Positions 33,200-43,345 of a stretch of DNA of 64,000 nucleotides are shown here, piece after piece (position 1 is the stretch's first letter; each line of letters begins with the position of its first letter). The stretch is taken from the NCBI RefSeq assembly GCF_003627155.1, contig NZ_CP032621.1, positions 124,001-188,000 of the forward strand. Reading direction: 5' to 3'. The notes under the pieces were generated by a model. The model was given only the letters and a program-made list of their open reading frames with translations. It was not told the origin of the DNA and did no database searches. A program made the translations under genes and the position numbers. This DNA comes from Streptococcus gwangjuense. GTDB lineage: Bacteria; Bacillota; Bacilli; Lactobacillales; Streptococcaceae.

Positions 33200-35389
33200 T
33201 TATTGTTGCGCTGGTTGAGGATTTTGGTTAGGCTGACCTTGATTGGTACTTGGTTGTTGTGTTACTGTATTCTCATTGGTTCCAGCATTGGGAGTAGCTG
33301 TATTTGCATTTGGATTTGTGTTTGTGTTTGGTGTCGTTACACTTGACTGAGAGGTTGAAGTCTCTGGAGTCTGGCTCGCAGGAGCAGATGTAGAACTTTG
33401 TTGAGTAGCAGGAGCAGTCCATGTAGGACGAGCTCCATTCTTAAAGACATATTCTCCACTCCTATATAAGCCCTCAGGCATATTCCAATCTCCTGGGTGG
33501 TCATCTTCTGATAGGTAAGTCATCATTGAACGATAGACTGCAGAAGCAACTGTGAACCCATTGCCGATGACTGGAGTAAGACGATTTGAGTAACCTGTCC
33601 ATACGGCCATCGAATATTTACGAGTATAGCCGACAAACATTTCATCCGGTGCAACAAGTTGACTTGATTTAATATGATTTTCGATTTCTTCATCTGAATA
33701 GTTAGAGGTACCTGTCTTACCGGCTTGAGGGAGCCATGAAATATAGGCATTAAAACCAGTTCCAGAGGTCAAGACTGTTTTCATCATTTCTGTCATCATG
33801 TAAGCAGTGGTCTCTTTCATAGCTCTGGTACCAGGGTCAGAAAATTCTTTTTCGCTACCATCACTAAAGACAACTTTATTAATGTACATCGGTTTGTGAT
33901 AGATACCACCATTGGCAAATGCAGCATAAGCAACAGCCATTTTTTCACTACTTGCGCCGTATTGTTTATTAGACTCAGTTGTGTTACTTGATATGGCGTT
34001 AGAATAATGCATATCTGGATAGTCAATTCCTAAACCATTTAAGAAGGTTTTTGCACGGTTTAATCCAACTTTGTTGAGTGTTTCTACAGCAGGAACATTG
34101 CGAGATTGCTGTAGTGCATATTGCAGGGTGATATTACCGAAGTATCCTCTATCCCAGTTGTAGACAGGGGTATTTGTTCCAGGATAATTATACGGAATAT
34201 CGCGTACAATGGTAGCGGTTGAGTCATAGATATCAAATTCCAAAGCAGGAGCATAATCAGTGATGGGTTTCATTGTTGATCCCCAGTCGCGATTGGTCTC
34301 CACAGCCTGGTTGGTGCCGAATGAAACATTGCTTGCTTGATGACGAGCACCAAGTTGTGCAATAACGTTACCATTAGATACATCCACAATAGTCGAAGCT
34401 ACTTGCATGTCATCATCAGGATAAGTGACATATTGGTCGGTGTTATAAACATCCCAGAGTCGTTGTTGGATATCTTTGTCGACATTAGTATAGACTTCCA
34501 TACCTGTGGTAAGAAGGTTGTAGCCCGTTTCTTGTTCGACTTGGTCGATTACTTCTTTGAGATAGTTGTCCATATAGGCAGGGTAACTATTGGCTGACTT
34601 CAAGCTTTGAAGTCCATCAGTGATAGGCGTATTAATAGCTTTTTCGTAATCTTCTGCACTGATATATTTCTGTCCCTTCATTTCTGAAAGTACTAAGTTC
34701 CGACGCTCTAGAGCAGCTTCTGGGTGGGAATATGGATCATATTGGTTTGGTGCTTGAGGCATTCCGGCTAGGAGTGCTAACTGTGGTAAGCTTAAATCCT
34801 TCAAGTCTTTTCCATAGTAATTTTCGGCTGCGGTTTGCATTCCATAGTTACCGTTAGACATGTAGACTTTGTTGATGTAGTAGGTCAGGATTTCTTGCTT
34901 GGTTGCTTTTTGTTCTAGTTGAACGGCCAGCCAAGCTTCTTGGGCTTTACGTGACAAAGTTTGATCAGCAGTTGAAGTAGAGAAATAAGTTAATTTAATC
35001 AATTGCTGAGTCAAGGTCGAAGCCCCTTGTAGCCCTCCTTTCCCTTGGAGGTTTCTCAATGCTGCCCCCATGATACGAATGGTATCAACACCTCTATGAT
35101 CAAAGAAACGGTGGTCTTCGATAGATACGATAGCCTTGACCAAATCCGTAGGGATTTCATTGGATTGAGCATTTACACGACGTTCAGATCCCAAGTCAGC
35201 AATCAGTTCGTTTTTATTGTCATAAATCTTGCTAGAGGTTGTCGCAACTAATTTACTTTCAGATAAGGCTGGGGCCTTGCTAACAAAGTAGAGGAAAAGA
35301 CCTCCACCTAATAGAAATAGTGCGATAAATAAGGTGAGGAATGTAATTCCAATATACTTTAAGAACCGCAGAATAGTTTGTTTATTCAT
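33200..35389 (-). CDS. pbp1A: Class A penicillin-binding protein 1A
   Basis: Bifunctional peptidoglycan synthase of 729 residues, anchored by one N-terminal membrane segment (about 12-35). The GT51 glycosyltransferase domain shows [19 protein letters not shown] and a [13 protein letters not shown] helix. The transpeptidase domain has the serine motif S371-T-M-K, SRN and KTGTSN. A Ser/Thr/Asn/Gln-rich tail of about 70 residues ends in QPAQQ. The STMK motif is unaltered, unlike many beta-lactam-resistant pneumococci, but the region aligning with TSQF near residue 575 reads SSQL. It overlaps recU by 4 bases in a two-gene operon conserved in streptococci. Confidence 0.97.
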   Translation of the reverse strand: MNKQTILRFLKYIGITFLTLFIALFLLGGGLFLYFVSKAPALSESKLVATTSSKIYDNKNELIADLGSERRVNAQSNEIPTDLVKAIVSIEDHRFFDHRGVDTIRIMGAALRNLQGKGGLQGASTLTQQLIKLTYFSTSTADQTLSRKAQEAWLAVQLEQKATKQEILTYYINKVYMSNGNYGMQTAAENYYGKDLKDLSLPQLALLAGMPQAPNQYDPYSHPEAALERRNLVLSEMKGQKYISAEDYEKAINTPITDGLQSLKSANSYPAYMDNYLKEVIDQVEQETGYNLLTTGMEVYTNVDKDIQQRLWDVYNTDQYVTYPDDDMQVASTIVDVSNGNVIAQLGARHQASNVSFGTNQAVETNRDWGSTMKPITDYAPALEFDIYDSTATIVRDIPYNYPGTNTPVYNWDRGYFGNITLQYALQQSRNVPAVETLNKVGLNRAKTFLNGLGIDYPDMHYSNAISSNTTESNKQYGASSEKMAVAYAAFANGGIYHKPMYINKVVFSDGSEKEFSDPGTRAMKETTAYMMTEMMKTVLTSGTGFNAYISWLPQAGKTGTSNYSDEEIENHIKSSQLVAPDEMFVGYTRKYSMAVWTGYSNRLTPVIGNGFTVASAVYRSMMTYLSEDDHPGDWNMPEGLYRSGEYVFKNGARPTWTAPATQQSSTSAPASQTPETSTSQSSVTTPNTNTNPNANTATPNAGTNENTVTQQPSTNQGQPNQNPQPAQQ

Positions 35390-35982
35390 CTTGTTTTACC
35401 ACCTAGTAAATGTTCTTTGATAATATCGAGATAGGGAATTTGAGGGAAAGCTCCTTGCTCAACCAAATATCCATATTCTTGAATATATCCAAGTGGCATT
35501 GATTTCTGCCCCTTATCTTGATGATAAAAGCGAATTAAATCAAGTGCCGGCAACAAATAAGTTTCTTGTTGAGAAGAAAAATGAAGCAGTACGAAGCAAA
35601 TGCCCTGCTGTTCTAGAACTTGTTCCATATGTTGAATCTGGTGAAGATGGAAGTTCTTCATTGGGATAGCATTCTTTTGTCGCGTTTCTTTAGCTTCAAA
35701 GTCAATGTAATATCCTCTATACACGCCAGAGTAATCTGTTGTGGAAGCTTGTCTAAAATAGGCTTCTACAATTTTGGCCCGACTACGTTGAGGATAGTCT
35801 ACTCGAACGATCTGAACAGGCGTTGGCTTTTTATGGATAACTGCCATGCCATGCGTTAGATAGTAGTCGTTGGTAGCGTTAATCATCTTTTCAAAAGTCA
35901 TTCCTCGATTTGCGAAATTTTTTGGTTGAGAAATGGATGTTTGGCTTTTTTTCGATGAAATTTTATGAGGATAGTTGACCAT
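35386..35982 (-). CDS. recU: Holliday junction resolvase RecU
   Basis: Nuclease of 198 residues that cuts four-way DNA junctions in recombination and chromosome segregation in Gram-positive bacteria. Landmarks are [14 protein letters not shown] near residue 22, [33 protein letters not shown] with the D and E-x-K catalytic residues of the PD-(D/E)xK fold, and HQIQHM. Length is normal. It is first in the recU-pbp1A operon, with the ATG preceded by AAGGAG, and is divergent from the SLOG gene. Confidence 0.96.
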   Translation of the reverse strand: MVNYPHKISSKKSQTSISQPKNFANRGMTFEKMINATNDYYLTHGMAVIHKKPTPVQIVRVDYPQRSRAKIVEAYFRQASTTDYSGVYRGYYIDFEAKETRQKNAIPMKNFHLHQIQHMEQVLEQQGICFVLLHFSSQQETYLLPALDLIRFYHQDKGQKSMPLGYIQEYGYLVEQGAFPQIPYLDIIKEHLLGGKTR

Positions 35983-36014
35983 ATTTCTCCTTATTGGTAC
36001 AATAACATCACTCT

Positions 36015-36023
36015 ATTATACCA
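36015..36023 (-). promoter_or_regulatory. Extended -10 promoter of recU-pbp1A
   Basis: On the minus strand TGGTATAAT gives a perfect -10 box with an extended TG, 33 bases upstream of the recU start. No good -35 box is seen. Confidence 0.6.
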
Positions 36024-36048
36024 TAAAAATATAAAGAAAGGTGTAAAA

Positions 36049-36576
36049 ATGACTACAGCTTTAATTATGGGATATTCTAATTTTGACTTGGGTTTGTTTA
36101 ATGAAAAAGATATCAGATTAAAAATCATAAAGAAAGCCATTCGCCGTGATTTAGAAAGTTTAGCAGAAGAAGGGATTAAATGGCTGGTCTTTACAGGAAA
36201 CTTGGGATTTGAATCCTGGGTGCTAGATGTCGCAAATGAAATGAAAGAAGAATATGATTTCAGCCTAGCGACCATTTTTGATTTTGAAACACACGGGGAA
36301 AATTGGAATGAAGCGAATCAGCTTAAACTTAACCAATTTAAGCAGGTCGATTTTGTCAAATATGCCTATCCTAAATATGAACACATGGGGCAACTACGAG
36401 ACTACCAACGATTTTTGCTGGAAAATACTGACTTAGCTTATTTTTTCCATGACCCAGAAAATGAGACCAAATTAAAATTTATGGACAATTTGATGAAAAA
36501 CCAGGCAGGTTATCGCATAAAAAGGTTAACGTTTGAAGACTTAAATGAGCTAGCAGAAAATTTTTCTGAAAAGTAA
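36049..36576 (+). CDS. YpsA-like SLOG family protein (DUF1273)
   Basis: Protein of 175 residues of the YpsA/DUF1273 group in the SLOG nucleotide-binding superfamily. It begins [16 protein letters not shown], and the [21 protein letters not shown] segment is the characteristic Rossmann-type loop. B. subtilis YpsA influences cell division, and the gene is next to gpsB here as in pneumococcus, so a link to division is inferred. The frame extends upstream to 35965, but the ATG at 36049 follows a GAAAGGTG ribosome site and gives the normal family start. Confidence 0.85.
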   Translation: MTTALIMGYSNFDLGLFNEKDIRLKIIKKAIRRDLESLAEEGIKWLVFTGNLGFESWVLDVANEMKEEYDFSLATIFDFETHGENWNEANQLKLNQFKQVDFVKYAYPKYEHMGQLRDYQRFLLENTDLAYFFHDPENETKLKFMDNLMKNQAGYRIKRLTFEDLNELAENFSEK

Positions 36577-36586
36577 GGCTTTGACC

Positions 36587-36616
36587 TTGATTTTTGTATG
36601 CCTTTTTTTATATAAT
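36587..36616 (+). promoter_or_regulatory. Predicted promoter of gpsB
   Basis: TTGATT at 36587-36592 and TATAAT at 36611-36616 with an 18-base spacer, 33 bases before the gpsB start. Confidence 0.6.
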
Positions 36617-36648
36617 AATACTATTAGAAACCGAGAATGGAGAGAGAG

Positions 36649-36978
36649 ATGGCAAGTATTATTTTTTCAGCGAAAGATATTTTCGAGCAAGAGTTTGGAC
36701 GTGAAGTCCGTGGATATAGTAAGGTTGAAGTTGATGAATTTTTGGACGATGTCATCAAGGACTACGAAACTTATGCTGCCCTAGTCAAGTCTCTCCGTCA
36801 AGAAATTGCAGAGTTGAAGGAAGAATTGTCTCGCAAACCTGAATCTGCACCGGTTCAAGCAGAACCTCTTGAAATGACAGCTACAACTTCTATGACGAAT
36901 TTTGATATTTTGAAACGTCTAAATCGTCTTGAGAAAGAAGTATTTGGTAAACAAATTTTGGATAACTCTGATTTATAA
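36649..36978 (+). CDS. gpsB: Cell-cycle protein GpsB
   Basis: DivIVA-related division regulator of 109 residues that links septal and peripheral wall synthesis by binding class A PBPs and the StkP system. The N-terminal [29 protein letters not shown] is the membrane and partner-binding coiled-coil start, a leucine- and glutamate-rich helix follows, and a short linker precedes the C-terminal oligomerisation helix [16 protein letters not shown]. Length equals pneumococcal GpsB. An ATG at 36637 is in frame, but the TGGAGAGAG at 36638-36646 is the ribosome site for 36649. Confidence 0.95.
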   Translation: MASIIFSAKDIFEQEFGREVRGYSKVEVDEFLDDVIKDYETYAALVKSLRQEIAELKEELSRKPESAPVQAEPLEMTATTSMTNFDILKRLNRLEKEVFGKQILDNSDL

Positions 36979-36992
36979 GAGCTTATTTGAAA

Positions 36993-37392
36993 AGTGCAAT
37001 TTTTGGATAATCGCGTGAGGAGAATTTCTTTTCATGAGGAAAGTCCATGCTAGCACAGGCTGTGATGCCTGTAGTGTTTGTGCTAGGCGAAACCATAAGC
37101 CTAGGGACGAGAGATCGTTACGGCAGTCGAAATGGCTAAGTCCTTGGATAGGTCGGAGTAGGCTTGAAAGTGCCACAGTGACGGAGTCTTTCTGGAAACG
37201 GAGAGAGTGGAACGCGGTAAACCCCTCAAGCTAGCAACCCAAATTTCGGTCGGGGCATGGAGTACGCGGAAACGAACGTAGTACTCTGACTGCTATCAGC
37301 TGTAGGCTGTTAGTGGTAGACAGATGATTATCGAAGGGAGTGGTCCTAGTCACTTCTGGAACAAAACATGGCTTATAGAAAATTGCATATAG
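36993..37392 (+). ncRNA. rnpB: RNase P RNA (type B)
   Basis: Catalytic RNA that matures tRNA 5' ends. The 5' strand GTGCAATTTT near 36994 pairs with AAAATTGCAT near 37379-37388 to form helix P1. The conserved GAGGAAAGTCCATGC (37037-37051), GGCGAAACC, GACGAGAGATCG, AACCCAAATTT and the 3' core element containing TAGACAGATGATTATCGAAG (37316-37335) are all present. Ends are accurate to a few bases. It lies just after gpsB as in pneumococcus. Open frames inside it on both strands are spurious. Confidence 0.96.
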
Positions 37393-37427
37393 GTTGGGGC
37401 TGAGAAATTTTCTCAACCTCATTTTTT
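37391..37427 (+). terminator. Terminator of rnpB
   Basis: TGAGAA and TTCTCA pair around ATT, extended by AGGTT with AACCT across a bulge, and a T run follows. Confidence 0.75.
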
Positions 37428-37463
37428 AAAGTGGACATATAGAAAGGTCTTATAAGACTGAAG

Positions 37464-38621
37464 ATGAAAAAAGAATTTAATTTAATCGCGACTGCGGCAG
37501 CTGGTCTTGAGGCTGTTGTGGGACGAGAAGTGCGAGAGTTGGGCTACGATTGTCAGGTTGAAAATGGGCGTGTTCGTTTTCAAGGAGACGCGAGAGCCAT
37601 CATCGAAACCAACCTCTGGCTCCGTGCGGCAGACCGTATTAAGATCATCGTAGGAACTTTCCCAGCTAAGACTTTTGAGGAGCTGTTTCAGGGAGTTTTT
37701 GCTCTAGATTGGGAAAATTATTTACCACTTGGAGCTCGATTTCCGATTGCCAAAGCTAAATGTGTGAAATCTAAACTACACAATGAACCCAGTGTTCAGG
37801 CTATTTCAAAGAAGGCTGTTGTTAAAAAGTTGCAAAAACACTATGCCCGTCCAGAAGGTGTTCCTCTTATGGAGAATGGTCCTGAGTTTAAGATTGAGGT
37901 TTCTATTCTGAAAGACATAGCAACTGTCATGATTGATACGACAGGCTCCAGTCTCTTTAAACGTGGCTATCGTACCGAAAAGGGTGGGGCTCCTATCAAG
38001 GAAAACATGGCAGCAGCTATTTTGCAACTCTCTAACTGGTATCCAGACAAGCCCTTGATTGATCCGACCTGTGGTTCAGGAACTTTCTGTATCGAGGCAG
38101 TTATGATTGCTAGAAAGATGGCTCCTGGTCTTCGTCGCTCCTTTGCCTTTGAGGAGTGGAACTGGATTAGTGATCGTTTGATTCAAGAAGCGCGTACAGA
38201 AGCGGCTAAGAAAGTGGATCGTGAGCTTGAGCTAGATATCATGGGCTGTGATATCGATGCACGTATGGTGGAAATTGCTAAGGCCAATGCTCAGGCAGCA
38301 GGGGTTGCAGGAGATATTACCTTTAAGCAGATGCGCGTGCAGGATTTGCGTTCCGATAAAATCAATGGAGTGATTATCTCTAACCCACCTTATGGGGAAC
38401 GCTTGTCAGATGATGCAGGAGTTACCAAACTCTATGCTGAGATGGGGCAAGTATTTGCACCGCTGAAAACGTGGAGCAAATTTATCCTAACTAGTGATGA
38501 AGCCTTTGAGACCAAGTACGGCAGTCAGGCGGACAAGAAGCGCAAGTTGTACAATGGAACTTTAAAAGTTGATTTGTATCAATATTTCGGTCAGCGTGTT
38601 AAACGTCAGGAAGTAAAGTAG
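37464..38621 (+). CDS. rlmL: THUMP-domain 23S rRNA N2-guanine methyltransferase (RlmL/YpsC-like)
   Basis: SAM-dependent RNA methyltransferase of 385 residues, expected to make an m2G in 23S rRNA. An N-terminal ferredoxin-like/THUMP region (about 1-155) is followed by a Rossmann methyltransferase domain with the SAM loop DPTCGSGTFCIEAVMIA near residue 195 and the catalytic NPPYGERL near residue 310. It matches the N-terminal methyltransferase half of E. coli RlmKL in family, as usual in Firmicutes. The gene follows rnpB and precedes mapZ by 12 bases. Confidence 0.88.
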   Translation: MKKEFNLIATAAAGLEAVVGREVRELGYDCQVENGRVRFQGDARAIIETNLWLRAADRIKIIVGTFPAKTFEELFQGVFALDWENYLPLGARFPIAKAKCVKSKLHNEPSVQAISKKAVVKKLQKHYARPEGVPLMENGPEFKIEVSILKDIATVMIDTTGSSLFKRGYRTEKGGAPIKENMAAAILQLSNWYPDKPLIDPTCGSGTFCIEAVMIARKMAPGLRRSFAFEEWNWISDRLIQEARTEAAKKVDRELELDIMGCDIDARMVEIAKANAQAAGVAGDITFKQMRVQDLRSDKINGVIISNPPYGERLSDDAGVTKLYAEMGQVFAPLKTWSKFILTSDEAFETKYGSQADKKRKLYNGTLKVDLYQYFGQRVKRQEVK

Positions 38622-38633
38622 GAAGGAAAACTC

Positions 38634-40016
38634 ATGAGTAAGAAAAGACATGATCGTCATATAACAGAACATCAAGAAGCGCAATTTGATTTTGATGATG
38701 CCAAAGAGCTAACGGTTGGAGAAGCCATGCTAAAAAATGAAGAGGTGGAAGCAGGTGTATTGCCTGGAGATTCTATCTTGGACAAGTATGTGAAACAACA
38801 TAAAGATGAAATTGAGGCAGATAAGTTTGAAACGCGTCAGTTTAGCAAGGATGATTTAGTTGAAAAAGAAGGGATAGAAGAGATAGAGGAGACTCAGACT
38901 CTGGATAATTTACTTCAAGAGCTTCGTGAGGAAACAGGAGTAACTTCTCCAGCTTCAGAAGATGAATTGAGTCAGTTTGATGATTTAGAATTAACACGAG
39001 TTTCAGAAACTCCTCTTGTTGAAGCCTCTGAGACTGAAGATATTCCAACACTTTATCGAGTCACAGATAGTGAAGATGGAAAAAGTAAGAAGAAATGGGC
39101 GCTTTACGGTATTCTAGCAGCCTTAGTGGTTCTTATCCTTGGAACTGGTTATTATGTTTATCGTCAAGTGGCTCGTTCGACCAAGGAAATCCAAACTTCT
39201 CAATCAACTACAAACACGCAGTCAGATGTGGAAGAATTCAATAATTTATATGATGCCTTCTATACAGATAGCAACAAAACGGCTTTGAAGAATAGCCAGT
39301 TTGATAAACTGAGTCAACTTAAAACCTTGCTTGATAAGCTAGAAGGTAGTCGTGAATATACGCTTGCAAAATCTAAGTATGATAGTCTAGCAACTCAAAT
39401 CAAGGCCATTCAAGATGTCAATACTCAATTTGATAAGCCAGCTATTGTAGATGGAGTTTTGGACACTAACGCTAAAGCTAAATCAGATGCTAAATTTACA
39501 GATATTAAAACTGGAAATACGGAGATTGATAAAGTGCTAGATAAGGCTATCAGTCTAGGTAAGAGTCAACAAACAGCTCCTTCAAGTTCAAGCTCAAGTC
39601 AAGAAAGTTCAAGTTCATCAACAGAGAGGGCTACAGACAACACAAGTCCATCTTCAAGCGTCTCATCAAACAATTCAGTTTCTGTACGTGATGATAGCCA
39701 TGGCGGTTTATCAAGTTCTGGAGTTGACCTCCAGAGAGCTTCGAGTCGTGTGCCGTTCAATCAATCAGCTGTTGATGATAGCAATAATTCTGCCTGGGAT
39801 TTCGCGGATGGTGTCTTGGAAAAAATCCTAGCAACTTCACGCTCACGTGGTTATATCACTGGTAACCAATACATCCTTGAACGTGTCAATATCGTTAATG
39901 GCAATGGTTATTACAACCTCTACAAGCCAGATGGAACCTATCTCTTTACCCTTAACTGTAAGACAGGATACTTTGTTGGAAATGGTTCTGGACATGCGGA
40001 TGACTTGGACTACTAA
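38634..40016 (+). CDS. mapZ: Midcell-anchored division protein MapZ (LocZ)
   Basis: Bitopic membrane protein of 460 residues that marks division sites and positions the FtsZ ring in streptococci. The N-terminal half is cytoplasmic and acidic, beginning [21 protein letters not shown], and includes Thr-containing segments of the kind phosphorylated by StkP. One membrane segment lies near residues 155-176. The outer part has a structured region, a Ser-rich linker and a C-terminal peptidoglycan-binding domain ending in [12 protein letters not shown]. Position between the methyltransferase gene and gnd is the same as in pneumococcus. Confidence 0.93.
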   Translation: MSKKRHDRHITEHQEAQFDFDDAKELTVGEAMLKNEEVEAGVLPGDSILDKYVKQHKDEIEADKFETRQFSKDDLVEKEGIEEIEETQTLDNLLQELREETGVTSPASEDELSQFDDLELTRVSETPLVEASETEDIPTLYRVTDSEDGKSKKKWALYGILAALVVLILGTGYYVYRQVARSTKEIQTSQSTTNTQSDVEEFNNLYDAFYTDSNKTALKNSQFDKLSQLKTLLDKLEGSREYTLAKSKYDSLATQIKAIQDVNTQFDKPAIVDGVLDTNAKAKSDAKFTDIKTGNTEIDKVLDKAISLGKSQQTAPSSSSSSQESSSSSTERATDNTSPSSSVSSNNSVSVRDDSHGGLSSSGVDLQRASSRVPFNQSAVDDSNNSAWDFADGVLEKILATSRSRGYITGNQYILERVNIVNGNGYYNLYKPDGTYLFTLNCKTGYFVGNGSGHADDLDY

Positions 40017-40091
40017 GCAGTCGTTACAAAATTCTTTCTTTTCAAAAGTAAAAATGATAAAATAAAACAAATTAAACAAGAGGAGTGTCAA

Positions 40092-41516
40092 ATGACAAAA
40101 GCTAACTTTGGTGTTGTTGGTATGGCCGTAATGGGTCGTAACCTTGCCCTTAATATTGAATCTCGTGGTTACACAGTTGCTATTTACAACCGTAGTAAAG
40201 AAAAAACTGAAGATGTAATTGCTTGCCATCCTGAAAAGAACTTTGTACCAAGCTATGACGTTGAAAGTTTTGTAAACTCAATCGAAAAACCTCGTCGTAT
40301 CATGCTTATGGTTCAAGCTGGACCTGGTACGGATGCTACTATCCAAGCCCTTCTTCCACACCTTGACAAAGGTGATATCTTGATTGACGGAGGAAACACT
40401 TTCTACAAAGATACAATCCGTCGTAACGAAGAATTGGCAAACTCAGGTATCAACTTTATCGGTACTGGGGTTTCTGGTGGTGAAAAAGGTGCCCTTGAAG
40501 GTCCTTCTATCATGCCTGGTGGTCAAAAAGAGGCCTACGAATTGGTTGCAGATGTTCTTGAAGAAATCTCAGCTAAAGCACCAGAAGATGGCAAACCATG
40601 TGTGACTTACATCGGTCCTGATGGAGCTGGTCACTATGTGAAAATGGTTCACAACGGTATCGAGTACGGTGATATGCAATTGATCGCAGAAAGCTATGAC
40701 TTGATGCAACACCTGCTAGGTCTTTCTGCAGAAGATATGGCTGAAATCTTTACTGAGTGGAACAAGGGTGAATTGGACAGCTACTTGATCGAAATCACAG
40801 CTGATATCTTGAGCCGTAAAGATGATGAAGGTCAAGATGGACCAATCGTAGACTACATTCTTGATGCCGCAGGTAACAAGGGAACTGGTAAATGGACTAG
40901 CCAATCATCTCTTGACCTTGGTGTACCATTGTCACTCATCACTGAGTCAGTATTTGCACGTTACATTTCAACTTACAAAGAAGAACGTGTACATGCTAGC
41001 AAGGTTCTTCCAAAACCAGCTGCCTTCAAATTTGAAGGAGACAAGGCTGAGTTGATTGAAAAAATCCGTCAAGCCCTTTACTTTTCAAAAATCATTTCAT
41101 ACGCACAAGGTTTTGCGCAATTGCGTGTAGCTTCTAAAGAAAACAACTGGAATTTGCCATTTGCAGACATCGCATCTATCTGGCGTGATGGCTGTATCAT
41201 CCGTTCTCGTTTCTTGCAAAAGATTACAGATGCTTACAACCGTGATGCAGACCTTGCCAACCTTCTTTTGGATGAGTACTTCCTAGATGTTACTGCTAAG
41301 TATCAACAAGCAGTGCGTGATATCGTAGCTCTTGCCGTTCAAGCTGGTGTGCCAGTGCCAACTTTCTCAGCAGCTATTACTTACTTTGATAGCTACCGTT
41401 CAGCTGACCTTCCAGCTAACTTGATCCAAGCGCAACGTGACTACTTTGGTGCTCACACTTACCAACGTAAAGACAAAGAAGGAACCTTCCACTACTCTTG
41501 GTATGACGAAAAATAA
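40092..41516 (+). CDS. gnd: 6-phosphogluconate dehydrogenase (decarboxylating)
   Basis: Cytosolic pentose-phosphate enzyme of 474 residues that oxidises 6-phosphogluconate to ribulose 5-phosphate, CO2 and NADPH. The N-terminal NADP fold begins [32 protein letters not shown], the substrate loop [21 protein letters not shown] and the catalytic-lysine region [16 protein letters not shown] are all present. It uses highly biased codons, as expected for an abundant enzyme. It is 11 bases upstream of ritR, so the two may be co-transcribed; no terminator lies between them. Confidence 0.97.
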   Translation: MTKANFGVVGMAVMGRNLALNIESRGYTVAIYNRSKEKTEDVIACHPEKNFVPSYDVESFVNSIEKPRRIMLMVQAGPGTDATIQALLPHLDKGDILIDGGNTFYKDTIRRNEELANSGINFIGTGVSGGEKGALEGPSIMPGGQKEAYELVADVLEEISAKAPEDGKPCVTYIGPDGAGHYVKMVHNGIEYGDMQLIAESYDLMQHLLGLSAEDMAEIFTEWNKGELDSYLIEITADILSRKDDEGQDGPIVDYILDAAGNKGTGKWTSQSSLDLGVPLSLITESVFARYISTYKEERVHASKVLPKPAAFKFEGDKAELIEKIRQALYFSKIISYAQGFAQLRVASKENNWNLPFADIASIWRDGCIIRSRFLQKITDAYNRDADLANLLLDEYFLDVTAKYQQAVRDIVALAVQAGVPVPTFSAAITYFDSYRSADLPANLIQAQRDYFGAHTYQRKDKEGTFHYSWYDEK

Positions 41517-41527
41517 GTAGGTCTGCC

Positions 41528-42217
41528 ATGGGGAAACGGATTTTATTACTTGAGAAAGAAAGAAATCTAGCTCATTTTTTAAGTTTGGAACTCCAAAAAG
41601 AGCAATACCGAGTTGATCAGGTTGAGGAGGGGCAAAAAGCCCTCTCCATGGCTCTTCAGACAGACTATGACTTGATTTTATTGAATGCTCGTCTGGGGGA
41701 TATGACAGCCCAGGATTTTGCAGATAAGCTCAGTCGGACTAAGCCAGCCTCAGTTATCATGGTCTTGGACCATCGTGAAGAATTGCAAGATCAGATTGAA
41801 ACAATCCAACGCTTTGCCGTTTCTTACATCTATAAGCCGGTTATTATTGACAATTTGGTGGCTCGTATTTCAGCGATTTTCCGAGGTCGGGACTTTATCG
41901 ACCAACACTGTAGTCAGATGAAGGTTCCAACGTCTTACCGCAATCTGCGTATGGATGTAGAACATCATACCGTTTATCGTGGCGAGGAGATGATTGCTTT
42001 GACTCGTCGTGAGTATGACCTCTTGGCTACTCTTATGGGAAGCAAGAAAGTTCTGACTCGTGAGCAGTTGTTGGAAAGTGTCTGGAAGTATGAAAGTGCG
42101 ACCGAAACAAATATCGTGGATGTCTATATTCGTTATCTACGTAGCAAGCTTGATGTAAAAGGTCAAAAAAGCTACATTAAAACAGTTCGTGGTGTTGGTT
42201 ACACCATGCAAGAATAG
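41528..42217 (+). CDS. ritR: Orphan redox response regulator RitR
   Basis: Atypical OmpR/PhoB-type regulator of 229 residues that represses iron uptake in pneumococcus and senses oxidation instead of phosphorylation. The receiver domain (about 1-120) has asparagine at residue 53 in LILLNARLGD, where an active receiver has aspartate. C128, in the linker at DQHCSQ, is the known redox-sensing cysteine of RitR. The winged-helix DNA-binding domain spans about 135-228 (TRREYDLLATLM, VDVYIRYLRSKLD, KTVRGVGYTM). No kinase gene is adjacent. Both diagnostic residues agree with RitR, so the assignment is firm. Confidence 0.96.
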   Translation: MGKRILLLEKERNLAHFLSLELQKEQYRVDQVEEGQKALSMALQTDYDLILLNARLGDMTAQDFADKLSRTKPASVIMVLDHREELQDQIETIQRFAVSYIYKPVIIDNLVARISAIFRGRDFIDQHCSQMKVPTSYRNLRMDVEHHTVYRGEEMIALTRREYDLLATLMGSKKVLTREQLLESVWKYESATETNIVDVYIRYLRSKLDVKGQKSYIKTVRGVGYTMQE

Positions 42218-42250
42218 AAAAGCAGTTGCAGTTTTGTAACTGCTTTTTTT
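42218..42250 (+). terminator. Terminator of gnd-ritR
   Basis: AAAAGCAGTT at 42218-42227 pairs with AACTGCTTTT at 42238-42247, followed by more Ts; it begins at the base after the stop codon. Confidence 0.9.
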
Positions 42251-42267
42251 GAAGGGTTTTCTATATA

Positions 42268-42296
42268 TTGACATGCAGTTTGCTCTTTGCTATAAT
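42268..42296 (+). promoter_or_regulatory. Consensus promoter of the choline-binding protein genes
   Basis: Perfect TTGACA at 42268-42273 and TATAAT at 42291-42296 with a 17-base spacer. It proves that the frame's upstream ATG at 42249 is not the start. Confidence 0.9.
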
Positions 42297-42317
42297 CAGT
42301 CATGGAGGATACGTCTA

Positions 42318-43328
42318 ATGAAAATAATAAAAAAATTGATGCAAATTGCATTAGCAGTCTTTTTCTTTGGTTTGCTAGCGACAAGTGCAGTATTGGCGGA
42401 TGATGCTGATTCAGAAGGTTGGCAATTTGTCCAAGAAAATGGTAGAACCTACTACAAGAAGGGGGACCTAAAAGAAACCTACTGGCGAGTGATTGATGGG
42501 AAGTACTATTATTTTGATCCTTTATCTGGAGAGATGGTGGTCGGCTGGCAATATATTCCGTTTCCATCTAAAGGTAGTACAATTGGTCCTTACCCAAATG
42601 GTATCAGATTAGAAGGTTTTCCAAAGTCAGAGTGGTACTATTTCGATAAAAATGGAGTGCTACAAGAGTTTGTTGGTTGGGAAGCATTAGAGGTTAAAAC
42701 TAAAGACAGCGTTGGAAGAAAGTATGGGGAAAAACGTACAAATCCGGAAGATAAAGAAGAGAAGAGTTTTTACACGAACTATTACTTTAATCAAGATCAT
42801 TCTTTAAAGACAGGTTGGCTTTATGACCAGTCTAACTGGTATTATCTAGCTAAAACAGAAATTAATGGAGAAGACTATATTGGTGGTGAAATACGTACAG
42901 GTTGGATAAATGATGGTTCAGCTTGGTACTATCTAGATCCAACAACTGGTATCATGCAAACTGGTTGGAAACAACTTGGCAATAAGTGGTACTACCTCCG
43001 TTCATCAGGAGCTATGACAACTGGCTGGTATCAGGAAGGCTCAACTTGGTACTATTTAGATGCTGAAAATGGTGATATGAAAACGGGATGGCAATACCTT
43101 GGTAACAAGTGGTACTATCTCCGTTCATCAGGAGCTATGGCAACTGGTTGGGTGAAAGATGGTTCAACTTGGTACTATCTAAATGCAAGTAATGGAGATA
43201 TGAAGACAGGTTGGACAAAAGTAGGAGGAAACTGGTATTATCTCAATTCCTCTGGAGCAATGGTTACAGGTAGCCAAACTATCGATGGTAAAGTTTATAA
43301 CTTTGCTTCATCTGGTGAGTGGATTTAA
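42318..43328 (+). CDS. cbpC: Choline-binding surface protein (CbpC position)
   Basis: Secreted protein of 336 residues held on the surface by phosphocholine of teichoic acids. A signal peptide (1-29, ending AVLADD) is followed by a string of choline-binding repeats that covers almost the whole mature protein: diverged units with YYF and GW motifs to about residue 210, then regular units of about 20 residues such as GWKQLGNKWYYLRSSGAM. There is no separate enzymatic domain. The ATG at 42318 follows ATGGAGGAT and lies 22 bases after the -10 box. It is in the ritR-to-mvk interval where pneumococcus has cbpC and cbpJ, so the name is positional; sequence-level orthology was not tested. Confidence 0.85.
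   Translation: MKIIKKLMQIALAVFFFGLLATSAVLADDADSEGWQFVQENGRTYYKKGDLKETYWRVIDGKYYYFDPLSGEMVVGWQYIPFPSKGSTIGPYPNGIRLEGFPKSEWYYFDKNGVLQEFVGWEALEVKTKDSVGRKYGEKRTNPEDKEEKSFYTNYYFNQDHSLKTGWLYDQSNWYYLAKTEINGEDYIGGEIRTGWINDGSAWYYLDPTTGIMQTGWKQLGNKWYYLRSSGAMTTGWYQEGSTWYYLDAENGDMKTGWQYLGNKWYYLRSSGAMATGWVKDGSTWYYLNASNGDMKTGWTKVGGNWYYLNSSGAMVTGSQTIDGKVYNFASSGEWI
42957..43215 (+). repeat. Long direct repeat, copy A (in cbpC)
   Basis: About 259 bases that are nearly identical to 44000-44258 in the next gene, with scattered, mostly synonymous differences. Both copies are in the same reading frame. Confidence 0.9.
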
Positions 43329-43345
43329 TATTGGAGGACATATAA

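Noticed and set aside
37034..37422. Open frames on both strands inside rnpB
   Set aside because: The region is a conserved structured RNA; the frames are by chance.
42249..42317. Upstream ATG extending the first choline-binding protein
   Set aside because: It precedes a perfect TTGACA-17-TATAAT promoter at 42268-42296 and would spoil the signal peptide; the ATG at 42318 has a good ribosome site.
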